Numbered from the stretch's first letter, positions 25,461 to 35,641 are shown. The stretch: 64,000 bases of DNA from JANJTY01 sp038257155 (GCA_038257155.1 JBBSJP010000010.1:1-64000), one strand, 5' to 3'. The notes: a model not told the origin generated them from the letters alone. Made by a program: numbers and translations.

Positions 25461-26180
25461 AACGTCGGATTCGCGCCGGGGATGTGCTTGCACTGCCCAT
25501 GTGCTTTGGCGGCGCTTGATCCGACCTACGAAAGGACGTGCCTTCCGGTAGGTCGGCTCAAGCCGCGCAGCGGTGGAGCCGACGTTGCGAAGAGACTGGC
25601 TAGGAGGCAACAACGTCGGATCCGCGCCGGGGATGCGGTCGCAATGCCCCGTGTGCTTTGGCGGCGCTTGATCCGACCTACGAAAGGGCGTGCCTTCCCG
25701 TAGGTCGGCTCAAGCCGCGCAGCGGTGGAGCCGACGTTGCGAAGAGACTGGCTAGGGGGCAACGTCGGATCCGCGCCGGGGATGTGCTCGCACTGCCCAT
25801 GTGCTTTGGCGGCGCTTGATCCGGCCTACGAAAGGGCGTGCCTTCCGGTAGGTCGGCTCAAGCCGCGCAGCGGTGGAGCCGACGTTGTGAAGAGACTGGC
25901 TAGGAGGAAACGTCGGATCCGCGCCGCGGATGTGCTCGCACTGCCCATATGCTTTGGCGGCGCTTGTTCTGACCTACGAAGGGGCGTGCCTTCCCGTAGG
26001 TCGGCTCAAGCCGCGCAGCGGTGGAGCCGACGTTGCGAAGAGACTGGCCAGGAGGCAACGTCGGATCCGCGCCGCGGATGTGCTCGCACTGCCCATGTGC
26101 TTTGGCGGCGCTTGATCCGACCTACGAAAGGGCGTGGCTTCACGTAGGCCGACGCAAGCCGCGCAGCGGTGGAGCCGACG
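25461..26180. repeat. Five tandem 148-151 bp hairpin repeats
   Basis: Five head-to-tail units begin with GTCGGATCCGCGCCG-type sequence at 25464, 25615, 25764, 25912 and 26060 (periods 151, 149, 148, 148). Each unit holds TTTGGCGGCGCTTGATCC, then a stem CCGACCTACG/CGTAGGTCGG extended by GCTTGA/TCAAGC around a 16-nt loop, then AAGCCGCGCAGCGGTGGAGC and CGACGTTG, which is the inverted partner of the CAACGTCG at the unit start. Units differ by a few bases. It fills the gap between the Nudix and wax ester synthase genes; the open frames across it are repeat artefacts. Confidence 0.93.
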
Positions 26181-26253
26181 ACCTGGCACGGCGCCGCGTT
26201 GACGCGTCGGAGGGCAAGGGGCACCATCGCTAAACGATTCGGGGGAGTAGCAC

Positions 26254-28041
26254 ATGGGCATGTTGGGCAAGGGCAGCAATGGCAAGCGCGAGCCGATGTC
26301 GAAGGTCGACACTGCCTGGCTGAGGATGGAGTCGCCTACCAATTTGATGATGATCACCGGCGTGATGATGTTCGCCGAGCCCATGGATCTTGCCAGCTTG
26401 AAGCGCGTGATTGGCGAGCGCTTTCTTGCCTACCGGCGTTTTCGCCAGAAGGCGGTGGACACCTCGACCGGCGCATTCTGGGAAACCGACGCCGATTTCG
26501 ACCTCGACTGGCATGTTCGCCTCACCGCACTGCCCGGCAAGGCCGGCCAGAAGGAGCTGCAAAACCTGGTCAGCCAGCTCGGTTCAAGCCCGCTGGATCA
26601 TTCCAAGCCGCTCTGGCAGTTCCATCTGGTGGAAAGCTACAACGGCGGCAGCGCCCTGATTTCCCGCATCCACCACTGTTATGCCGATGGCATCGCCCTG
26701 GTGCAGGTCATGCTGTCGCTGACCGATGTCAGCGCCAAGCCGAAGGAAGGCCATGACCTGCCGCGCGCCTGGCTGAAAGACGACGGGCACAAGGTCACCC
26801 AGCGTTTCTTCGATCCGGCCATGGCGCAGATCGACAAGGCCATGAAGCTGGGTGGCAAGGTGTTCGAGAAGGGCATGGAGATGTACCGGCATCCCTCGCT
26901 GGCCGGCGTGCTGGCAAAGGAAGGCGGCGAGATCGCGCGCGAGCTGGCCTATGCGTTGAGCCTGCCGGATGATCCGGAAACCCAACTCAAGGGGCCGCTG
27001 GGTGTCAGCAAACGCTGCGCCTGGGCCGAGCCGATGGATCTGGAAGAGGTCAAGATTGTCGGCCGCGCACTGGGCTGCACAGTCAACGATGTGCTGCTAA
27101 CCGCTGCCACCGGCGCGTTGCGCAGCTACCTGCTGGACAAGGGCGGCAGCATCGACGGCCTCACCCTGCGCGCCACCGTGCCGGTCAACCTGCGCCCGCT
27201 GGAACACGCCAAGAAACTCGGCAACCACTTTGGTCTGGTGTTTCTCGACCTGCCGGTCGGTGAATCCAATCCGCTGCGACGCCTGCAGCGCGTCGCGGCG
27301 CACATGCACGAGCTCAAGAACGCGCGCCAAGCGGCCGTTACCTTTGGCTTGCTGGCAGCAGTCGGCATGACCACGCCGGCGGTGCAGCGCATGGCGCTGG
27401 AGCTGTTCAGCCGCAAGGCCAGTCTCGTCGCCACCAATGTGCCCGGCCCGCAGATGCCGCTGTATCTGGCCGGCTGCCGGGTCAGCGAGCTGATGTTCTG
27501 GGTGCCGCAGAACGGCAGCATCGGCATCGGCATCAGCATCCTGAGCTATAACGGCAAGGTGCATTTCGGACTGATTTCCGATGCCAAACGCATCGCCGAT
27601 CCAGGCGATGTGATCCGCCGCTTCCGCGGCGAGTTCGAGAAGCTGCTTTACATCACCCTGATGGAAGACTGGGACCAGCCAATTACGCCGGAGGACGCCG
27701 ACGCCACACTGGGCTTTTTCTGCGGCAATGCCGGCGGGCCGGTGTCGAAGGAATTTGTCGAGGCCTGTGCCGAGCAGGCCGGCAAATCGGCAGTGGACCA
27801 GGCTTCGAAGACTGCGAGTTCGCGGGCAGGCGAGGGCGAGGCAAAACCGAAGCGTGTCGCCAGTCCTCGCCGTCGTACCACGCCGGCAGCGCCCGCGAAG
27901 CAGGCCAAGCCATCCAAAGCCAAGCGATCTGCAACCGACGCGAAACCAAAGCCGCGTCCGGCGAATCGCAAGGCGCCCGCCCCGGCCGCGACCGAAGCAA
28001 GCGAATTCGCACGACGGCTGGCGGCACTGCGAAAGGCTTGA
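26254..28041 (+). CDS. Wax ester synthase / diacylglycerol acyltransferase (WS/DGAT)
   Basis: Transfers acyl groups from acyl-CoA to fatty alcohols or diacylglycerol to make storage wax esters or triacylglycerol. The 595-aa product has the condensing motif HHCYADG at about 140, matching HHxxxDG, and the later conserved VPVNLRPLEH, GNHFG and NVPGPQMPLY segments. After about residue 500 comes a roughly 90-residue tail rich in Lys, Ala, Pro and Arg, unusual for the family and reminiscent of histone-H1-like or PHA-granule protein tails. GGGGGAG lies 9 nt before the ATG at 26254. Confidence 0.92.
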   Translation: MGMLGKGSNGKREPMSKVDTAWLRMESPTNLMMITGVMMFAEPMDLASLKRVIGERFLAYRRFRQKAVDTSTGAFWETDADFDLDWHVRLTALPGKAGQKELQNLVSQLGSSPLDHSKPLWQFHLVESYNGGSALISRIHHCYADGIALVQVMLSLTDVSAKPKEGHDLPRAWLKDDGHKVTQRFFDPAMAQIDKAMKLGGKVFEKGMEMYRHPSLAGVLAKEGGEIARELAYALSLPDDPETQLKGPLGVSKRCAWAEPMDLEEVKIVGRALGCTVNDVLLTAATGALRSYLLDKGGSIDGLTLRATVPVNLRPLEHAKKLGNHFGLVFLDLPVGESNPLRRLQRVAAHMHELKNARQAAVTFGLLAAVGMTTPAVQRMALELFSRKASLVATNVPGPQMPLYLAGCRVSELMFWVPQNGSIGIGISILSYNGKVHFGLISDAKRIADPGDVIRRFRGEFEKLLYITLMEDWDQPITPEDADATLGFFCGNAGGPVSKEFVEACAEQAGKSAVDQASKTASSRAGEGEAKPKRVASPRRRTTPAAPAKQAKPSKAKRSATDAKPKPRPANRKAPAPAATEASEFARRLAALRKA

Positions 28042-28184
28042 TGGCTGTGCTGCGTGAAGTCCACCCAGTCCTGGACCGACCGGCAATTGAGGGGTTTCAC
28101 TGGAGTCCAGATCCGCAGAGGATCAGGCGCCAAAGCGAAGAAATTGCCCTGCGGTTTCCCCAGGTCCTGAGGGCGCGTCCGAAT

Positions 28185-31100
28185 TCACGATTCTTCTGCC
28201 CGTTTGAGGTGTGTGGCATCTTCGTGCGCCGGTGTGAGAATTGCGGGCTTGCCCGGGTGTGGCGCAGGATCCGGAACATGTCTGTTTGCCTGGCCAGCCA
28301 TGTTCTCGCAGTGCTCAGTCCAGTGCTGGCGGACCTGCCCAAGCCGTTCTGATGGTCGCTGTCGGAAGCGAGCGACAAAGGCCCGAGTAAACCCATCGAC
28401 GCTGTTGAAGCCGACCGCGTAGGCAATTTCGCTGACGCTGCCGGCGCGCTCATCCAGCAATTCGGCGCCGCGTTGCAGGCGCGCCTCGCGCAGCAGTTCG
28501 GAAGGGCTCAGTGCGGCTTCCTCTTTCAGGCGACGAAAGAGACCGGTGCGACCGATCGCGGATCGTGCCGCCAGAGCCTCAACACCAAACTCCGGGTCGT
28601 GGAGGTTGGCGCCGATTACCTCACGCAGGCGTCGCAGCCAGGCGCTCTCGCTGGCCTGAACCCTTATTGGAGCCGGTGTTTCGGCCGACGCCCGGCGAAG
28701 TCGCAGACGCATGGCCAGCAGTGATTCGATCTGGGATTGCAGCACCTCGACGCGGAACGGCTTGCGCAGGTAGACCACCGCGCCCGCATCCAGTCCGCGG
28801 ATGCGGTCGTTGACCTCGGCACGCGCGCTGAGAACGATGACTGGCACGCTGTCGTAGTCGCGATCGGCCCGCATCCGTTCGAGCAGCGCGATACCGTCCA
28901 TGCCTGGCATCATCCAGTCACTGACCACCACATCGGGCAGGCACGACCGCATCTGTTCGAGCGCGGATTCACCGTCGCTGGCCTCATCGATCACGTATCG
29001 AGCGCCCAGGATCTGGCGCAGCCACTGACGCAGGTCGGCGTTGTCGTCCACCACCAGTATGCGCGGCGCGTCGCCGGTTGCCATTTCTGTCCCGATCAGC
29101 ATTTCGCTTGGCCGATCCGGAATCGCCGGCGCAGCGACCAGGGCGGGCGACACCAGGTGCCCGTCCATGGCCCGTGCTGGCCAACGCAGGGTGAATCGCG
29201 CGCCCTCGCCGGGCGCACTGTCGACTGAAAGATCGCCGCCGTGCAGCAGCGCCAGTTCGCGTGCCAAAGCCAATCCTATGCCGGTGCCTTCGATCGGAAG
29301 CCCGCTGGGCGCTGCGCGATAGAAGCGGTCGAACAAGCGGGGCAGGTGTACTGCCGCGATGCCGGGACCGGTATCGCCAACCCGCAGCCACGCGGTCTCG
29401 CCGTCCCGCGCCACGCTGACTTCGATGCGATCGCCCGAGCGGCAGTTCTTGACGGCGTTGGAGAGGAGGTTGCCCAGCACCTTCTCCATCTGCGCAGGGT
29501 CGAACCAGGCCAGGACGCCTTCAGGCAGCTCGGACGTGTGCAGGTCGATGCCTCGGGAATCGGATAGCGGGCGGAACAGGTCCACGATCGACCGCGTCCA
29601 CGCCCCCAGATCACGCAGCTCAGGCTCCACCGTCAGCGTGCCGCCCTCGATCCGCTGCAAGTCCAGGATCTGCTCGACCAGCCGATTCAGTCTGCGCGCG
29701 TTCCGCTGCATAAGCGGCCATTGGCTGACCATTGCTGCGGGATCGCTCGAGCCCTGCTCCAGAGGGCCCAGTAGCAAGGTCAGCGGCGTGCGCATTTCAT
29801 GACTTATGTTGGCGAAGAACTCGCGTTTTTCTTCGTCCAGCGATTCCAGCCGTTCCGCCTGCCGGGCGACCTGATCCCGTGCACGGCGGGCATCCTCGGT
29901 TGTCGCCGATAGCTCCCGCGTGCGCTGTTCGACTTCGCGCTCCAGGCGCATCTGGTCCAGCCTCATGCGGCGCACGCGCCAGCGCCAAATCAGCGATGCC
30001 AGCATCACCAACCCCAGCACCGCAGCCAGGCGAAACGCCAGGGTTTCGCGCAGGTACGGCGGAATCATCAAGTCCAGCCCGGTCGCTGGGCCCGCCGGCC
30101 CCTGCCCGGTTCTCGCTCGTACTTCGAAGCGATAGGCGCCGTGGGCGAGGTTGGTGAAGTCCACCTCGCGTCGATGCCCGATCGACTGCCACTGCTCGTC
30201 CAAGCCAAGAAGCCGCGTCTCGAACTGCACAGCGGTGCCGGAAGCGAGGTCCGGCGCGGTGAATCCAAGGCTGAAGCTGCGCTCGCCGACCGGCAGGCGC
30301 ATCGGCTGCCGACCAAGTTGCAGCGGTCCGGTGGCCGTCGCCAGATGTTCGATGACCGCGGCCGGCGGCGACGGTGGCTCGGGTAGTCGGCGCGGATCGA
30401 GCGCGACCGGTCCCTGCATGGTGGGGAACCACACGCGTCCCCTGGCATCCACCGCGCCGGCCGACTGCACGCCGCCGTTGGTCTCGCGGTCTGGCATGCC
30501 GTCGGCTTCCGTCAGGGTGCGCGCGGCGACGTGGCCTCCGCCGAACGCCGCATCCAGGTCGGCCTCCGTCACTGAAAAGACGCCGCGATTGGTGCTCATC
30601 CACAAGGCACCGTCCGGATCGCGCACTATCTGGTGCACGCCGTCGTGGGGCAAGCCGTCGTGACGACTCAGGCAGCGCACCGCGTCGACTTTCAGTTCCT
30701 GGCCCGGTTGATCGAGGCGACACAGGCCACGACCTTCCGTTCCGATCAGCAAGCGTCCGCGCGCATCGAATGCGAGCGCGCGGATGAGACGCCCGAGCTC
30801 GCCTTCGGCCAGGCTTTCGAATCCGCGCGCTTCATGAAAGCGCAGCAGGCCGTAACCATTGGTGCCCAGCCAAAGGAATTCATCGTGCTCCGCCATTACC
30901 CGCACTCGGACGGGACCCAACGCGGTCGGCAGTAACAGCTGGCTCCAGGCGCCGTGCTCCAGGCGCCATACGCCCCGGTCATCGGTCCCGGCCCAGATTC
31001 GCCCACGCCGATCGCGAAACAGCGCCCTGACTGTCGCCGTGCCCAATTCGATTGGAATGCCACGCCGATGCGCGACGCCCGCATCCAGTCGCCACAAGCC

Positions 31101-32402
31101 TTCGCCGCCGATCCAGCCGTTGTCGCCACGCTCTGGAAGCAGGCTGAGGATAATCGTCGGAGCCGTTTCGGCCGCGACGCGTCGGGCCTCGGTCTGGTCC
31201 GGCATCAGCCGGTACAGGCCCTGCCCGTTGGTCCCGATCCAGATCGCGGTATCCGCAGCGGTCACGATGGGATAGGCGGACGCATCGAGCAGGGTTGCCG
31301 GACCCGTAGGCCGCTCAAAGGCATTCGGCGCAACGCGATACAGACCATCACCGGCTGTCGCCACCAGGATGGCGCCGCCCGCATCGGGAAGCCAGTCGTT
31401 GATCGGAAGCCGGGGAGACAGGACCAGTTCGCCGTTCCGCATCAAACCCGCCGCCGTATTGAGCCATGCGCCGTTCGGCTCGACCTTGGCCAGCCGCTCT
31501 CGGCCGCTGCCGGGTGTCAGTGCCGTCGGCTCCGAAAGCTGATCCGCCTCCCATCGATGCAGGTGTTTCGGGGATGCCAGATAAATCGCGCGCCCTGCTG
31601 GCGCCAGACGCTGGACACCGAAGTCCACCTCGGCTTCGGCGATCAACTGGGTGCCGTTCCATCGAGACAGTCCGGCATTGTGGGCGATCAACGCGCCTGC
31701 ACCGCTACCGGTCGCGATCTGCCAGACCCGCCCCGGCACGCTCGCTGTCTGGAATGAACCCTGCGGAGGGAGGCGGAGCAGGCGCCCAGAATCGCTGCCC
31801 AGCCAGATCGTTCCATCTTCGGAATCGAGGATTGCGCTGGTGGGTTCGTGCCACTGGGGGTCGGGCAATGCGTCGAATCGACGGCCGTTCCAGCGTGCCG
31901 CACCGCGCTGGGTACCTGCCCACACCGTCGTGTCGTTCACCGACAGCGCGGTGACTGCGTCGTGTGGCAGGCCATCGCCCTGTCCGAAACTGCGAAATGT
32001 TCCGGCGCTGTATCGCACCAGTCGCATGTCCTCGGTCGCCATCCAGAGCGCGTCTTCGCCGTCCCGTGCCAGCACCAGCAGCCGATTACCGGCCAGTCCG
32101 GGGGAGTTGAGCGTGTCGAAGACCGCAAAGTCGACGCCGTCGAAGCGTACCAGCCCGTCCATGGTCGCGAGCCACAGGAAGCCGCGGGCGTCCCGCACCA
32201 TCGCGTTGATCGAGTTGACCGGCAGCCCGTTCTCGACATCCCAGTGCTGGATTGTCCAGCCCGGATGCACCACAGCCTGATCGGCCGCCCCGGCGCTGGT
32301 CGGCGCGCATGATCGGGCGAGGCAAAGACCCAGGGCGAGCAGCAGACATCGCACGTTGGACGACCCCCATGCCCGGCGCTGGGATTCATGGTAGTCGAAC
32401 AC
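28185..32402 (-). CDS. Hybrid two-component system protein (one-component sensor kinase/AraC regulator)
   Basis: A 1405-aa protein with every part of a two-component pathway. In order: a signal peptide (CLLLALGLCLA), a two-propeller sensor built of Reg_prop repeats (ARGFLWLATMDGLVRFDG, DGALWMSTNRGVF), a Y_Y_Y domain, a membrane span at about 794, HisKA with the phospho-His in NISHEMRTPLT at about 867, HATPase_c (NLLSNAVKNC, DTGPGI), a receiver with Asp in VVSDWMMPGMDG at about 1161, and a C-terminal AraC HTH (EIAYAVGFNSVDGFTRAF). This is the HTCS type known for glycan sensing in Bacteroidetes. The start is a GTG at 32402; a second GTG at 32354 would put the signal peptide at the very N-terminus. 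Likely targets are nearby secreted-protein genes. Confidence 0.93.
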   Translation of the reverse strand: MFDYHESQRRAWGSSNVRCLLLALGLCLARSCAPTSAGAADQAVVHPGWTIQHWDVENGLPVNSINAMVRDARGFLWLATMDGLVRFDGVDFAVFDTLNSPGLAGNRLLVLARDGEDALWMATEDMRLVRYSAGTFRSFGQGDGLPHDAVTALSVNDTTVWAGTQRGAARWNGRRFDALPDPQWHEPTSAILDSEDGTIWLGSDSGRLLRLPPQGSFQTASVPGRVWQIATGSGAGALIAHNAGLSRWNGTQLIAEAEVDFGVQRLAPAGRAIYLASPKHLHRWEADQLSEPTALTPGSGRERLAKVEPNGAWLNTAAGLMRNGELVLSPRLPINDWLPDAGGAILVATAGDGLYRVAPNAFERPTGPATLLDASAYPIVTAADTAIWIGTNGQGLYRLMPDQTEARRVAAETAPTIILSLLPERGDNGWIGGEGLWRLDAGVAHRRGIPIELGTATVRALFRDRRGRIWAGTDDRGVWRLEHGAWSQLLLPTALGPVRVRVMAEHDEFLWLGTNGYGLLRFHEARGFESLAEGELGRLIRALAFDARGRLLIGTEGRGLCRLDQPGQELKVDAVRCLSRHDGLPHDGVHQIVRDPDGALWMSTNRGVFSVTEADLDAAFGGGHVAARTLTEADGMPDRETNGGVQSAGAVDARGRVWFPTMQGPVALDPRRLPEPPSPPAAVIEHLATATGPLQLGRQPMRLPVGERSFSLGFTAPDLASGTAVQFETRLLGLDEQWQSIGHRREVDFTNLAHGAYRFEVRARTGQGPAGPATGLDLMIPPYLRETLAFRLAAVLGLVMLASLIWRWRVRRMRLDQMRLEREVEQRTRELSATTEDARRARDQVARQAERLESLDEEKREFFANISHEMRTPLTLLLGPLEQGSSDPAAMVSQWPLMQRNARRLNRLVEQILDLQRIEGGTLTVEPELRDLGAWTRSIVDLFRPLSDSRGIDLHTSELPEGVLAWFDPAQMEKVLGNLLSNAVKNCRSGDRIEVSVARDGETAWLRVGDTGPGIAAVHLPRLFDRFYRAAPSGLPIEGTGIGLALARELALLHGGDLSVDSAPGEGARFTLRWPARAMDGHLVSPALVAAPAIPDRPSEMLIGTEMATGDAPRILVVDDNADLRQWLRQILGARYVIDEASDGESALEQMRSCLPDVVVSDWMMPGMDGIALLERMRADRDYDSVPVIVLSARAEVNDRIRGLDAGAVVYLRKPFRVEVLQSQIESLLAMRLRLRRASAETPAPIRVQASESAWLRRLREVIGANLHDPEFGVEALAARSAIGRTGLFRRLKEEAALSPSELLREARLQRGAELLDERAGSVSEIAYAVGFNSVDGFTRAFVARFRQRPSERLGQVRQHWTEHCENMAGQANRHVPDPAPHPGKPAILTPAHEDATHLKRAEES

Positions 32403-32974
32403 TATGGGCCGGGGCGAGTTGACGCGGGTCGATCACGCGCGTCCATTTACTCGGCTCGGCCGCCGACCCGGTTGCGGCCGCGAGCCGCCACCGGCGACCG
32501 GCACAACTGGCCCGGATCGGGTGACCCGACGCGCTCCAGTCGAAGGACCAGCAGGCTCCAGGCTCTGAACTCGCAACCGCAGGTCGGACATCCGCAACGC
32601 ACGGTCGAGACCGGCGCCCGTCGGCCGGGTCATTCTTTGCGCATGGGAACTCCAACAGACAGACCGGCCCCTTCCAAGGCACTGCAGGACGAGCTGGCGG
32701 CGCTCGAGTCCCAGTTCGAGATCGCGGACAGGACCAGACTCGAGCCAGAACTGAAGCGCGATTCGGATGAAGCCGTAAACAGCGGGCAGAAGTCTCCGGA
32801 GGACCCCGCCGCACAACCCGGCAAGTCAAAGCAGGGACGCTGAACCATGATCCGCCGCCGCTCGCAGCGCAAGCCAGGCATCCAACGATCGGATGCGTAC
32901 AGGTGGGTGGTTCTACGGCGCGTGCTGGTTGTTCCGTTCCAACTTAGTGCCCACTTCCGCAACGAGAGGCTGCC
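32403..32974. other. Intergenic region before the DUF1566 protein gene
   Basis: 572 bp between the divergent sensor-regulator gene and the secreted protein at 32975. It contains one plausible small open frame (32643-32843, listed separately). No hairpin repeat is obvious. Operators for the AraC-type domain of the divergent regulator might lie here, but I cannot point to a motif. Confidence 0.5.
32643..32843 (+). CDS. Small hydrophilic hypothetical protein
   Basis: A 66-aa open frame, MGTPTDRPAPSKALQDELAA onward, rich in Glu, Asp, Lys, Pro and Ser, with a predicted helical stretch (ALQDELAALESQFEIAD) and no cysteines. No Shine-Dalgarno sequence is present; a weak CATTCT box lies 6 nt before the ATG. 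I do not recognise a family. It may be real or chance. Confidence 0.35.
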   Translation: MGTPTDRPAPSKALQDELAALESQFEIADRTRLEPELKRDSDEAVNSGQKSPEDPAAQPGKSKQGR

Positions 32975-35548
32975 ATGAACAAGTTCATTTCATCGGTCGT
33001 GTTGCTGCTCTGTCTGACCGGGGCGCAAGCCTCCAGCTTGAACGACGCCGGCCTGAAGCCTAACCACTGGATGGACCAAAATTACAACTTGATGACGAAC
33101 AACTACAACGGCCTCAACCCGGCCCAGTTCTTTGCAAAAGACCAGGACCCGAAACACGGACGCGATGCGGCGCAGGGGCGGGGAGCGTTGCTCAAGATCG
33201 GCGGCGGAGACGCCGGTTTCGACTTCACGAGGATCTGTGGCAACGGGGACGCGGAAGGCATCGGCACTTGCCCCTCCGGCCTGACCGCGAACGACATCGG
33301 CACGGGCAGTACGCAATGGGCCTGTACCCGTGACAACGTCACCGGCCGGACCTGGGAACTCAAGACCGACGACGGCGGACTGCAGGACGTGGACTGGGGG
33401 TACAGTTGGTACAGCACCGATGCGAGCAGCAACGGCGGCGATGCCGGCGCGCAAACGACGACCTCCAATTTCCCGGTCGGTTGCGGCGGCCATCTGGCCA
33501 ACTGCAACACCGAGGAATATGCCGCTGCGCTCAGCGCATTGAACGGCGGCACCGGCCTGTGCGGCTACATGGACTGGCGCCTGCCTTTCCCCGATGAGAC
33601 TACTTCGATCATCCACTACGGTGCAGAGCGGGCTAACACAAACACGCCATTCGTCGACCTTGACTACTTTCCGCACATCCATTCCATCCAGGACCTAAGT
33701 TATTACTGGTCAGCCACCCCGGTTGCCGAGGACCCGACCAAGGCATGGACAGTTCCATTTCATCTGCGGTTCATGCACCAAGGTCCAAAGGGCGGGGAAT
33801 TTTTTGTCATGTTGGTACGTGGCCAATACCCAAACGAGTCGGTCACCTCGTCCGGTTCGCCTTCCACAGCCGGGACGGGAGATTGCGCCAATGAAAACAC
33901 CGCGATTCAGCCTGTTACACCGACCAGTGATTTCACCCTGAATGCCGACGGCACCGCCACCCACCACAAGACCGGATTAATGTGGGACCGTTCGGCCCTT
34001 ACCTGCTGCCAATGGGCCTGGACCCTGAACCGTATTCACGACGTGTTGAACCCAAACATGCATAAGGGCTACAACGACTGGCGCATGCCGAACATCAAGG
34101 AACTGATGTCCATCGTCGAGTACCGTTGCTGGGGTCCTGCCTTCAACACCACGGTATTTCCCGACGTAGGGCAATCCGGCCAGTTCGCCCTCTGGTCGAC
34201 CACGATCATTACCGGTGATGGCGGCAACGGCGGTGTCCCGAGAGCTGTTCAGATAAGCAATGGTTTCAGGACCGGCCAAGAAAGTATTGATAGCCTTTTT
34301 GCGACATTGCTTGTGCGCGGTGGACGGCCGCTGGACAGTTTCGACGATCAGTTTCCGACATGGCTCCTGCGCGTCACCACAGCCGGTAGCGGTAGCGGCA
34401 CCGTCTTCGACACCCAAGGCAACTGCACCGGCATCGAAGACGAGGAAAACAGGGGCGATTGCCTGGTTGCCCCCGGCGTGGATGTCAGTCTGCAGGCACT
34501 AGCCGACCCGGGCTCCGCCTTTGCCGGCTGGTCGGAGGCGTTCGGTTCGGTGCCGACGGACTGCAACAGCACCATTGAAGACTGCGCGGTCAGCGCCATT
34601 GCGGCCAGCGGCAGTGTCACCGCGACGTTCCAACTTCTGGAATACACCGTGAGCTTCGATTCGCAAGGCGGCTCGGCGGTGGGTTCAATCACCCAGGAAT
34701 ACAACTCGAGCGTAAGTCTTCCCGTCGCGCCCGTGCGCGTCGGTTACACCTTCCAGAACTGGAATACCGCCAGCGATGGCAGTGGCACCGCCTACGCACC
34801 GGCATCGAGCTTCACCATGCCAGCAAGCGACACAACCCTGTTCGCGATCTGGGCGATCAATCAATACAGTCTCGACTACAGCGCCGCAGCCAACGGCAGT
34901 GTGACCGGATCGCTGTCGCAAACCGTTGAGCACGGCGCATCGGGAACCTCGGTCATGGCGGTGCCGGATGCTGACTACCATTTCGTCGATTGGAGTGATG
35001 GCAACACCGACAATCCGCGCACCGATAGCAATGTGACTGCCGACATCGCGGTCAATGCGAACTTCGCGGTCAACGCTGCCGATCTGCAGATCAGCAAGAG
35101 CAATGGGCAGACCGAGGTCATCCCGAATCAGGTTCTCGTGTACGAAATCCTGCTCGCCAACGCGGGGCCGTATGCGGTGGATGGCGCGACGTTTACCGAC
35201 AATGTGCCCGACGGTCTGAGCAATGTGCTGTGGAGCTGCGAAACCGCAGGCGGCGGCGCGACCTGCCCGAATCCCAATGGCAGTGGCAACACCATCAATC
35301 AAACCGTCGATCTGCCGGTCAATGGCGTATTGCGCTATCTCGTCACCGGCACCGTCAATGCCAGCCCCGGCGCATCCATCGACAACACCGCAACCCTCAG
35401 CATCCGCGCACCCTTGGCGGAAATCGACACCAGCAACAACAGCGCCCAGGACCACGACCCTGTGGTGTCCCTTGGCATTGACATCTTCATCGATGGCTTT
35501 GAAAACAGCGCCAAGGCAATCAGCGTGCCGATCACTGCCGAGAGGTAG
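32975..35548 (+). CDS. Secreted DUF1566/InlB-repeat/DUF11 protein with DGFE tag
   Basis: An 857-aa secreted protein with signal peptide MNKFISSVVLLLCLTGAQAS. Two DUF1566 (Lcl C-terminal type) modules follow, recognisable by TGRTWELKTDDGGLQDVDWGY with CGYMDWRLPF, and by TGLMWDRSA with GYNDWRMPNIKEL. They are followed by a bacterial repeat region, an InlB/Flg_new repeat (VGYTFQNWNTASDGSGTAY) and a DUF11 domain (NAGPYAVDGATFTDNVPDGL). The C-terminus contains DIFIDGFEN followed by 15 residues. The repeats suggest an adhesin or surface-binding role; none of the modules implies an enzyme. Confidence 0.85.
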   Translation: MNKFISSVVLLLCLTGAQASSLNDAGLKPNHWMDQNYNLMTNNYNGLNPAQFFAKDQDPKHGRDAAQGRGALLKIGGGDAGFDFTRICGNGDAEGIGTCPSGLTANDIGTGSTQWACTRDNVTGRTWELKTDDGGLQDVDWGYSWYSTDASSNGGDAGAQTTTSNFPVGCGGHLANCNTEEYAAALSALNGGTGLCGYMDWRLPFPDETTSIIHYGAERANTNTPFVDLDYFPHIHSIQDLSYYWSATPVAEDPTKAWTVPFHLRFMHQGPKGGEFFVMLVRGQYPNESVTSSGSPSTAGTGDCANENTAIQPVTPTSDFTLNADGTATHHKTGLMWDRSALTCCQWAWTLNRIHDVLNPNMHKGYNDWRMPNIKELMSIVEYRCWGPAFNTTVFPDVGQSGQFALWSTTIITGDGGNGGVPRAVQISNGFRTGQESIDSLFATLLVRGGRPLDSFDDQFPTWLLRVTTAGSGSGTVFDTQGNCTGIEDEENRGDCLVAPGVDVSLQALADPGSAFAGWSEAFGSVPTDCNSTIEDCAVSAIAASGSVTATFQLLEYTVSFDSQGGSAVGSITQEYNSSVSLPVAPVRVGYTFQNWNTASDGSGTAYAPASSFTMPASDTTLFAIWAINQYSLDYSAAANGSVTGSLSQTVEHGASGTSVMAVPDADYHFVDWSDGNTDNPRTDSNVTADIAVNANFAVNAADLQISKSNGQTEVIPNQVLVYEILLANAGPYAVDGATFTDNVPDGLSNVLWSCETAGGGATCPNPNGSGNTINQTVDLPVNGVLRYLVTGTVNASPGASIDNTATLSIRAPLAEIDTSNNSAQDHDPVVSLGIDIFIDGFENSAKAISVPITAER

Positions 35549-35582
35549 TCTGAAAACCAGAAGGTCTGAAGCTCATCCTGGA

Positions 35583-35628
35583 CCCTTCGACACGCTCAGG
35601 ACAGGCCCTTCGACACCCTCAGGACAGG
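35583..35628. repeat. Two tandem copies of a 23-bp dispersed repeat
   Basis: CCCTTCGACACGCTCAGGAC and its neighbour CCCTTCGACACCCTCAGGAC, each ending AGG, lie end to end. This CCTTCGACA-CTCAGGACAGG sequence is a commonly seen intergenic repeat in high-GC Proteobacteria. It sits after the stop codon of the secreted protein gene. Confidence 0.8.
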
Positions 35629-35641
35629 CTTGTCAGCCCGC

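Noticed and set aside
25725..26147. 140-codon frame across the tandem array (with similar frames at 25440-25703 and 26021-26233)
   Set aside because: The translation merely repeats the 148-bp unit; stem-loop structure and unit-to-unit indels argue against coding.
25461..26180. CRISPR array
   Set aside because: Unit length is about 148 bp with no short direct repeat plus unique spacer pattern, and no cas genes are near.
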